DNA of 64,000 nt, taken from assembly GCA_024231905.1 (NCBI GenBank), contig JAAEQC010000033.1, forward strand, positions 248,001-312,000. The letters are read 5' to 3'. Every line of letters begins with the position of its first letter. Within the stretch, counting starts at the first letter, position 1. The translations under genes were made by a program, and so were the position numbers. Origin of the DNA: a bacterium. GTDB lineage: Bacteria; Krumholzibacteriota; Krumholzibacteriia; LZORAL124-64-63. Below the pieces are notes generated by a model. The model ran no database searches and was not told the origin of the DNA. It saw only the letters and a program-made list of their open reading frames with translations. Positions 32,879 through 39,374 of this stretch are shown piece after piece.

Positions 32879-33145
32879 GAAGCGCCTCCCCGGCAATCCG
32901 GAGGAGGCGCTTCGATCTGGTACCCCGTACGTCCCAGTATGCGAAACAAATGCGAGTCGCCCCTCTTTCGCCAATAGCGCAGGCAATCTTCTGTGTATCA
33001 ACAAATTCCAGAGGTTCTGAGGGGCCGCCTCAGGATATCCGAATTCGGTTAGCTGGCTGACCGGTCAAAGCCTCCCAGCTTCTAATCTGGGACCAAACCT
33101 CCACAATGCTGCCTTTGCCTCGGATGGATTATTTGGTAGGCACAC
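32879..33145 (-). repeat. tRNA-3'-end/hairpin repeat unit U9 (extended conserved tract, ends in GGATGGATTATTTGGTAGGCACA)
   Basis: Hairpin 32879-32913; GGTACCCCGTACG 32919-32931; near-identical to U7 and U11 through ATATCCGAATTCGGTTRGCTGGCTGACC. Confidence 0.88.
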
Positions 33146-33209
33146 CGGTTCGGAGCGAAAATACGAGCGGTTCTCGGACTGGGTCCGGGTGTCGACGTAA
33201 CCTCCACGC

Positions 33210-34481
33210 TTAGAGGAGAGTACCACCCCGCCCCTGCCTCCCGCTGACCAGCACCCGGTGCATCCACAACATGTGCACCAGATCCCGATCCCCTGGTCGC
33301 GCAGCCAGCGTCCCCCGGTAGGACCCTTGCCGCCGCACGGTCTCGAGCAGCGACACCACGTGCTCATCCCCCATGGATATCAGACAGGCATGCCCCGTGG
33401 CCGCGTTGCGCATCACCACCCCGGCTTCGTTGTCCACCATCTCGAGGCGGTCACTCACCTGCAGCGGGTCCAGGCTCACGAGCCGCTTCCGCCGCAGGTG
33501 CTTGTTGATGCTGAGCAGGATTCCGTCCGCCATGTGTGAGGGTGTGATGCGCGCGAGACAGTCGCGGCCACTGCAGGCATCGCTCTGTTCGTAGCCACAC
33601 GCCAGGCAGGGTCCCGGGTCTTGGATGATCACGGCCTTGCGGCCGGCGGGACGCCAGACGTTCGAGGAAGTCGGCCCGAATATAGTGACCGTGGGCAGAC
33701 CCACCGCGGCGGCCACGTGACCCGTCCCTGAATCGTTGCCGATATGGAGGTCGAGGCCGGCCAGGATCGCGGCCACCAGGCCGATCGATTGCCCCACCAG
33801 CAAATGGTGGTGCCCGGCGGGCAGCGCGGCATGGAGGCGGGACACCTCGCGGTCCGTCTTCTTGCGTCCCAGCAGCACGAGGTGGGCGCCGAACTCCCGG
33901 GTCAGCCAGTCGCAGACCGTAACGAATCCTTCGAGGCCCCACTGCTTGGGCTGGTATCCGGCGCTCGGATTCACCGCGACGATCAACGGGCGGTTGCGGC
34001 GGGTAAAGCGTTGGTCGATCCACTGCCGGGCCGCGGTGGCGTCCTCGGGTCGGAGGGCGATTTTCGGCGCCGTGCGCCGCGGTTCGTAACCGTGGAGGGC
34101 GAGCCCATCCAGAAGGCCGCGGTAAAGATGCTTGCGCCAGGTGGGGACTCCCACGTGCTGCACCCGCCCCGCGGCACCGGTCCGGGCGGGCACGTATCCG
34201 GGCGGGAAGGAACACTCGACGTTAAAGACCTGGTCGTAGCCCTGGAGGTGGTGCTCGAGCCCGGCGACGGGTTCCGGCTGCAGGAAGTCGTCGGCCAGCC
34301 CGTGATAGAGTTCCCATCCCTCGGGCCGGGCCATAACCGTCACCCGGGCGGCCGGATGATGCCGCCGGATTTCCCGCACCACGGGCAGGGCCAGCACATT
34401 GTCGCCCAGGTTATCGACACGCCGGATGAGGATGCGCCGCGCGGGATTGCGACGGCGCGAAGAAGAAGGTCGGCCCGACAT
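33210..34481 (-). CDS. Glycosyltransferase family 9 (heptosyltransferase-like) with extra C-terminal PqqD/RRE-like region
   Basis: ILIRRVDNLGDNVLALPVVREIRR, VAVNPSAGYQPKQWGLEGF, GNDSGTGHVAAAVGLPTVTIFGPTSSNVWRP; C-term QVSDRLEMVDNEAGVVMRNAATGHACLISMGDEHVVSLLETVRRQGSYRGTL. Confidence 0.85.
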   Translation of the reverse strand: MSGRPSSSRRRNPARRILIRRVDNLGDNVLALPVVREIRRHHPAARVTVMARPEGWELYHGLADDFLQPEPVAGLEHHLQGYDQVFNVECSFPPGYVPARTGAAGRVQHVGVPTWRKHLYRGLLDGLALHGYEPRRTAPKIALRPEDATAARQWIDQRFTRRNRPLIVAVNPSAGYQPKQWGLEGFVTVCDWLTREFGAHLVLLGRKKTDREVSRLHAALPAGHHHLLVGQSIGLVAAILAGLDLHIGNDSGTGHVAAAVGLPTVTIFGPTSSNVWRPAGRKAVIIQDPGPCLACGYEQSDACSGRDCLARITPSHMADGILLSINKHLRRKRLVSLDPLQVSDRLEMVDNEAGVVMRNAATGHACLISMGDEHVVSLLETVRRQGSYRGTLAARPGDRDLVHMLWMHRVLVSGRQGRGGTLL

Positions 34482-34486
34482 GGGGA

Positions 34487-34672
34487 TCAGTAGTAGCCGT
34501 AGCCGCCGCCCACCGGTTCGGCGGGAGAGGTCGAGTCAGAGCAACCGAAGGTGCTGAGCGAGACGACGGAGCACGTCGCCGTGGCGATCACCGTGTAGCC
34601 GATCCCCTTGAGGACCTTGCGGCGGGTGGGCTTGGCAGCACCAAGCGTCGGCTTGCGTTCCTTGTCGGACAT
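34487..34672 (-). CDS. 61-aa peptide with RR-containing leader, Cys, and GGGYGYY C-terminus (candidate modified peptide or small lipoprotein)
   Basis: MSDKERKPTLGAAKPTRRKVLKGIGYTVIATATCSVVSLSTFGCSDSTSPAEPVGGGYGYY; stop codon is 5 nt upstream of the GT9 start. Confidence 0.7.
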   Translation of the reverse strand: MSDKERKPTLGAAKPTRRKVLKGIGYTVIATATCSVVSLSTFGCSDSTSPAEPVGGGYGYY

Positions 34673-34770
34673 GGTTTCCCCCCACTCGAACTCGAAAGGC
34701 ATGAAGTCGAGATGGAGGGAGTGTATCTGAGAACGTGGGGAGAGTCAATGAGGGCCGGTTCCGCGAGGGG

Positions 34771-34934
34771 TGTGCCTACCAAATAATCCGTCCGCGTTGA
34801 CATATAGATACTTAGGGAACCGCGAGAGTCCGACGGTCGACTAGCCCGGATTCGGAGTTTCCACCGATGGATCAGATAGATCCAACAGTCCCAGTAGATC
34901 AAATAGAGGCCGGATGGAATAAATGGTAGGCACA
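34771..34934. repeat. MITE-like ~164-bp segment bounded by inverted copies of the TGTGCCTACCAnnTAnTCCnTCC motif
   Basis: Left TGTGCCTACCAAATAATCCGTCC; right GGATGGAATAAATGGTAGGCACA. Confidence 0.5.
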
Positions 34935-35355
34935 GGAGGCGCTGTCGGCCCAGATCGAGGAACTGGAAGAGCGGAGCCGCACCCTCCAGGAGAGGCGCTC
35001 CAGCCTCGACCTGCCGGCCCTGAAGACCGAGTTCCTGAACGAGATCCTGACCAACCTGCAGGGCGTCGTCGAGGCAGTCCCCAATCCACAAAAAAAGCAC
35101 CTTCTCCAGCTGCTCCTGGAGAAGGTGCTTATCAAGGACCAGCGTACGATCGAAGTCTGGTATCGACTCCCCCAGTTTCCTGGTGTTCGCACACTGGGCG
35201 ATATGGTACCCCGTAGGTTACAGTGTGCGAAACATGGATCGGCGTTGCGCGGAGGCTCCGCGATCCGCGCGGTTTTCCATCTTCCGACGCTTCCCGCACG
35301 CCAAGGGGAGGCATCCACTGAACCAGCCCAGATTCGAATTCGGCAAGCTGGCTAG
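34930..35355 (+). pseudogene. C-terminal fragment of a site-specific (probably serine) recombinase, no start, reads through the tRNA-3'-end core
   Basis: Open frame AQEALSAQIEELEERSRTLQERRSSLDLPALKTEFLNEILTNLQGVVEAVPNPQKKHLLQLLLEKVLIKDQRTIEVWYRLPQFPGVRTLGDMVPRRLQCAKHG; coiled-coil plus 'VLIKD.RTIEVWYRLP' ending typical of recombinase-family C-termini. Confidence 0.65.
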
Positions 35356-35356
35356 C
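34930..35356 (-). repeat. tRNA-3'-end/hairpin repeat unit U10 (long form)
   Basis: Hairpin 35095-35130; TTCGCACACTG 35186-35196; GGTACCCCGTAGG 35205-35217; CAGTGTGCGAA 35221-35231; CAGATTCGAATTCGGCAAGCTGGC at end. Confidence 0.88.
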
Positions 35357-35518
35357 CAACGCAAGGAGCAGGCTCTGCGGAATGGCATGGACTGCCTTGA
35401 GAGATCGGGAGTATCGATACGGGCCTGACGGAGCCGAATAGAGCGCGGGGGTCAAGATCGGCAGGAAGAGCGGAAGGCGAATCAAGATCTGATGCAGGCA
35501 CCGGGCATCGGAATGCCA

Positions 35519-36403
35519 TCAATTCTCCTGACAGGCCCCCACTTCCAACATCTCCTCGATCAGCTCGATCACCAGTTCCGGCTGATCCTGATGGATGACG
35601 TGACCGGCGTTTTCTGCCGGCACGTGCCTGCCCCGGGTCATGTCCGACACGAGTGAGCAGTGGTATTCTCGGATGTAAGCGTAGAAAGCGTCGATGACCT
35701 CGTCTCCAAAGCCTGCCAAGTAACCCTGGGCGCGCGACCGGTCCAGGCCCGAGACGACGACCAGTGGAAGGTCGTGCGGGAAGTCAGCATCCAGCATGCG
35801 GGCCAGTGTCTCCTCCTTGTAGCGGATCTCCTGGCCGAATCCGCCCGGTCGCTCAGCCAACCTCGCCCAGGTCCCGTCCCAGAATGCCCGCCATTCCGCC
35901 CGCACGTCACCCTCCAGGTGGTCCAGGCCGAACGCATCGAGGACATCCTTGTCACCCGGATCCAGCAGGATCATGCCGGCAATGTCCGCGGGATGCTCCT
36001 GGACGAGAATCCGGGCGTACATGCAACCCGCCGAATGGGCCACGACCACATAGGGTGCGGGGACATCGAGTGCCGCGAGGAGCGCTCGGAGCTCCCGCAC
36101 GATGTTCAGCCCGTGCCGTGGCTCGCGCCCCATTCCGCTGCCCTGGTGACCCGCACGTTCGTATGTGATTGTCCGGGCGGATTCGGCGACGGAAGCTACG
36201 ACCTCATCCCAGTAGTTCATGGTGGCCGATCCACCGCTGAGGAAGACGACGACCGGCTCGCCCGTGCCACGATCCCAGCATTCGAGTTGGTAGCCGCCGA
36301 CATCGACAAACTCAGCCCGAACTGGGCCACCCCACATGGCATTGGCGAGGAGGAGGATCGACGGGAGAAACCGCAGTGCGGCGAATCGTCCGACTGAGCC
36401 CAT
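35519..36403 (-). CDS. Secreted alpha/beta hydrolase
   Basis: VVVFLSGGSATMNYWDEV, ITYERAGHQGSGMG, VVAHSAGCMYARI nucleophile elbow, AGHVIHQDQPELVI. Confidence 0.88.
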   Translation of the reverse strand: MGSVGRFAALRFLPSILLLANAMWGGPVRAEFVDVGGYQLECWDRGTGEPVVVFLSGGSATMNYWDEVVASVAESARTITYERAGHQGSGMGREPRHGLNIVRELRALLAALDVPAPYVVVAHSAGCMYARILVQEHPADIAGMILLDPGDKDVLDAFGLDHLEGDVRAEWRAFWDGTWARLAERPGGFGQEIRYKEETLARMLDADFPHDLPLVVVSGLDRSRAQGYLAGFGDEVIDAFYAYIREYHCSLVSDMTRGRHVPAENAGHVIHQDQPELVIELIEEMLEVGACQEN

Positions 36404-36637
36404 GGAGCGAACCCTTTCCTGTCGTCCGGCAGCGGGATCGGGGGCTCCGTCGGCCGGGCCATGATGAATTTAGCGAGGGCCACGCGGGCCGTCAATACGA
36501 TGGCCGAGGCGGAATCCGCCGTCGCCGCGTTTGCAACCCCCTTGTGTCTAAAGAGAATACCTGAGATTCTCCATCCCATGATTCCATGGCAGGTCTCGTT
36601 GTCTGTGAAGATCCAACAGCGGATCGCGCGTTAAAGA

Positions 36638-36957
36638 AACGCCTTCCCGGAATCTCCGGGAAGGCGCTTTTATGTGGTACCCCGTAGGTCCCAGTATGCG
36701 AAACAAATGCGAGTCGCCCATCTTTCGCCAATGGCGCAGGCAATCTTCCGTATATCAACAAGTTCCAGAGATTATAAGGGGCCGCCTCAGGATATCCGAA
36801 TTCGGTTGGCTGGCTGACCGGTCTAAGCCTCCCCTTCCTCAAACCTCCCAGTTTCTGATTTTGGACCGAGCCTTCACAAGGCGGCATTTGCCGCGGATGG
36901 ATTATTTGGTAGGCATAGGCGAAGGTTGTCTCGGATGGATTAAATGGTAGGCACAGG
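36638..36957 (-). repeat. tRNA-3'-end/hairpin repeat unit U11 (extended tract, ends with two tandem GGATGGATTA..GGTAGGCA motifs)
   Basis: Hairpin CGCCTTCCCGGA..TCCGGGAAGGCG; GGTACCCCGTAGGTCCCAGTATGCGAAACAAATGCGAGTCGCCC; motifs at 36895 and 36933. Confidence 0.88.
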
Positions 36958-37092
36958 CGATGTTCCGCGCGCCGCCCGTGCCTGCTTGACGCTGTGTATT
37001 CATTTGTGGTAACCTCGTTGTTTGGAGGGCATTTGCTTCGTCCATCATTCGAGTCATTGCATCTTCACGCCTTCCTGCGCGAAGGAGATGCC

Positions 37093-38658
37093 ATGCACGC
37101 ACGACGGCCCATATACCCGATCGCTTTGCTGCTCACCTGTCTGGTCACCGCCTGCGGTGAGGACTCCCCCACCGAACCGGCGAATAACGTTTCAGCTCCG
37201 GCCGCTCCCTCCGGACTGACCGCCACTCCGCTGGACGGCGAGTCGATCCGCCTCGCGTGGTCGGACAACTCCACGATCGAGGATGGCTTCGCCGTCCATC
37301 GCTGCGAGGCCGACAGCTGGGCCTGCGTGGAAACCACCGCCGTGAACATCGAGTCGTTCGTCAACACGGGTCTCGCGCCGCTGACGACATACTCGTACAC
37401 CGTCGTCGCCTTCAACGCCCAGGGGACGGCCTCGGCGGACACGGTCGAGGCCACGACGACGCCGGCCGGCGACCCGCCCACGCCGCCCTCCAACCCGTCG
37501 CCGGTCGACGGCGCCGGCGATCAGGCCCCCATCGTCACCCTGTCGTGGACCTGCAGTGATCCCAACGGCGATGCTCTCGTCTACGATGTCTACTTCGGCC
37601 GCCACCCCTACCTCTTCGCCGCGGAATACGCTACCACGAGCATCGACGTTTTCGATCTGGAGTTCGACGAGGAGTACTCCTGGTATGTCGTCGCCAAGGA
37701 TACGGCGGGCCACGAGACGACCGGACCGACCTGGACGTTCACCGTCCGGGACGGGGGTTTCACGGTCGTCGGTTCCTACGACTACGGCTACATGGGGTCC
37801 GACGCCATCGAGGCCGTCGTGAGGAACGGCATCATCTACCTGGCGCATGGTTATTTCGGATTCGACATGTTCGACATCGGAAGCCCCACGGCTCCGCAGT
37901 TCCTCGGGCGGTACCTCGTCGGCCAGCACACCGACCGCGTAACCGGCGTGCGCGTGCAGGGCTCACTGGCCTATCTCTCCTACGGCGACCTCGGCATGCA
38001 CATCGTCGACGTGTCCGTCCCGTCGAGCCCGTCGCTCGTGGGCAAGCTCGACTACACGACCTATACGGGCGCGATCGATCTTTCGGGCGGCCACGCGTAC
38101 CTCTGCCGGTGGGAAGACGGCCTGCTGATCGTGGACGTCTCGACGCCCGCGACCCCCGTCGAGGCGCAAACGTACGATACGCCGGGCGAAGCCGCGGACA
38201 TCCTCGTCGACGGCACCACCGCCTTCGTCGCCGACGGTACGGGTGGCCTGCTCGTCCTCGACCTAACGACGCCGACGAGCCCGTCCCCACTCGGCAGCGC
38301 GGCGACCTCCGCCGCTATCTACACTCTGACCCGCGACGGCGACCTGATCTACGCCAGCGGCGCGACCGGCGTGTCGATCATCGATGTCGGCACTCCGTCA
38401 TCGCCGGTCGTGGTCGGCCACTACCCTGTCGGGGGCTTCGGGCCGAGCCGCGTCGCCGTCCTCGATGGCGTCTTCGGCCACCACATATTCTTCGCCGACA
38501 GCCCGAAGATGATCGCCGTCGACGTCGCGGATCCGACCACGCCGGCGCTGGCCGGCGAGTACACGCCTCCGAACTTCACGCGCTTCCCGCTGGCGGCCTG
38601 GGGCTACATATATTTCTTCGAGAGCGACCGCATCGCGGTGCTGAGCTTCATGCCCTGA
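37093..38658 (+). CDS. Lipoprotein with fibronectin-III-like domain(s) and LVIVD-type beta-propeller repeats
   Basis: Lipobox LLTCLVTACGEDSPTEP; FN3-like APSGLTATPLDGESIRLAWSDNS; repeats LAYLSYGDLGMHIVDVSVPSSPSLVG / HAYLCRWEDGLLIVDVSTPATPVE. Confidence 0.85.
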   Translation: MHARRPIYPIALLLTCLVTACGEDSPTEPANNVSAPAAPSGLTATPLDGESIRLAWSDNSTIEDGFAVHRCEADSWACVETTAVNIESFVNTGLAPLTTYSYTVVAFNAQGTASADTVEATTTPAGDPPTPPSNPSPVDGAGDQAPIVTLSWTCSDPNGDALVYDVYFGRHPYLFAAEYATTSIDVFDLEFDEEYSWYVVAKDTAGHETTGPTWTFTVRDGGFTVVGSYDYGYMGSDAIEAVVRNGIIYLAHGYFGFDMFDIGSPTAPQFLGRYLVGQHTDRVTGVRVQGSLAYLSYGDLGMHIVDVSVPSSPSLVGKLDYTTYTGAIDLSGGHAYLCRWEDGLLIVDVSTPATPVEAQTYDTPGEAADILVDGTTAFVADGTGGLLVLDLTTPTSPSPLGSAATSAAIYTLTRDGDLIYASGATGVSIIDVGTPSSPVVVGHYPVGGFGPSRVAVLDGVFGHHIFFADSPKMIAVDVADPTTPALAGEYTPPNFTRFPLAAWGYIYFFESDRIAVLSFMP

Positions 38659-38734
38659 CACTCGAAGACCAGGAGGCCTCGGTTCTGACACCGGGGCCGC
38701 TTCTCGTCCGCAAGCTGCGATGGGGGCGCTCACT

Positions 38735-39015
38735 TCACGAGTGTCAATCGGACTGCCCCTGACGGCGGGTATCCGGGCCCTCTTCTCCTGCACCTCCCGC
38801 AGCACCCGCAGCGTGGCGCCGGCCGGGCCGGTGCTGTCGACGACCGCCCGTCTCAGCTGGGCGTTGGGTGCCAGGACTCCGTAGTACCGGTGTTTGTGGG
38901 CCGCGGCGAGGTCACCAACCCGGCCAGCCGCTTCAGCAGTTGGAGTGGGGTCAGGACCTGTTCCGTGCGGCCAACCATGGTGGGCTTGCGCAGACTGTAG
39001 ACCAGGGTATCGGTG
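38735..39015 (-). pseudogene. Frameshifted relic of an IS91-like (Y2) transposase C-terminus
   Basis: Minus-strand translation LVYSLRKPTMVGRTEQVLTPLQLLKRLAGLV then, after frameshift, AAHKHRYYGVLAPNAQLRRAVVDSTGPAG. Confidence 0.6.
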
Positions 39016-39076
39016 TTCAGCCTGCCGCGGCGCTCCTGGGCTAGCGGCGGCCGACGGTCCGTCCGGATCAGAAAAT

Positions 39077-39107
39077 GCGCCTCCCCCGGCGATTCCGGGG
39101 AAGGCGC
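39077..39107 (-). terminator. Intrinsic terminator of the tRNA-Gln/tRNA-Glu transcript; prototype of the repeat hairpins
   Basis: GCGCCTTCCCC..GGGGGAGGCGC followed by ATTTTC on minus strand, 6 nt after the CCA end. Confidence 0.8.
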
Positions 39108-39113
39108 TTAGAG

Positions 39114-39189
39114 TGGTACCCCGTACGGGACTCGAACCCGTGTTACCGGCGTGAGAGGCCAGCGTCCTAGGCCACTAGACGAACGGGGC
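39114..39189 (-). tRNA. tRNA-Glu (anticodon CUC), CCA encoded
   Basis: GCCCCGTTCGTCTAGTGGCCTAGGACGCTGGCCTCTCACGCCGGTAACACGGGTTCGAGTCCCGTACGGGGTACCA folds as cloverleaf; loop CTCTCAC. Confidence 0.97.
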
Positions 39190-39228
39190 ACGTTCTTTTG
39201 CGAACCCGTTGCTCGGGTTCTTGATTCG

Positions 39229-39302
39229 TGGTTGCCCGGGAAGGATTCGAACCCTCATCGACTGAGCCAGAGTCAGCTGTCCTGCCGTTGGACGACCGGG
39301 CA
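39229..39302 (-). tRNA. tRNA-Gln (anticodon CUG), CCA encoded
   Basis: TGCCCGGTCGTCCAACGGCAGGACAGCTGACTCTGGCTCAGTCGATGAGGGTTCGAATCCTTCCCGGGCAACCA; U1-A72 and anticodon loop CTCTGGC. Confidence 0.95.
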
Positions 39303-39374
39303 CTCAAGGCCGGAAATATATAAGGGACGCTGCGGTCGTGCAAGTACCGATCCTCGGCTTTTTTCGGCCTGTTT

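Noticed and set aside
38894-39154. ORF ending VVPRTGLEPVLPA
   Set aside because: This is the translated reverse complement of tRNA-Glu, a known annotation artefact. It was useful as a clue to why the recombinase relics end in MVPRRLQCAKHG.
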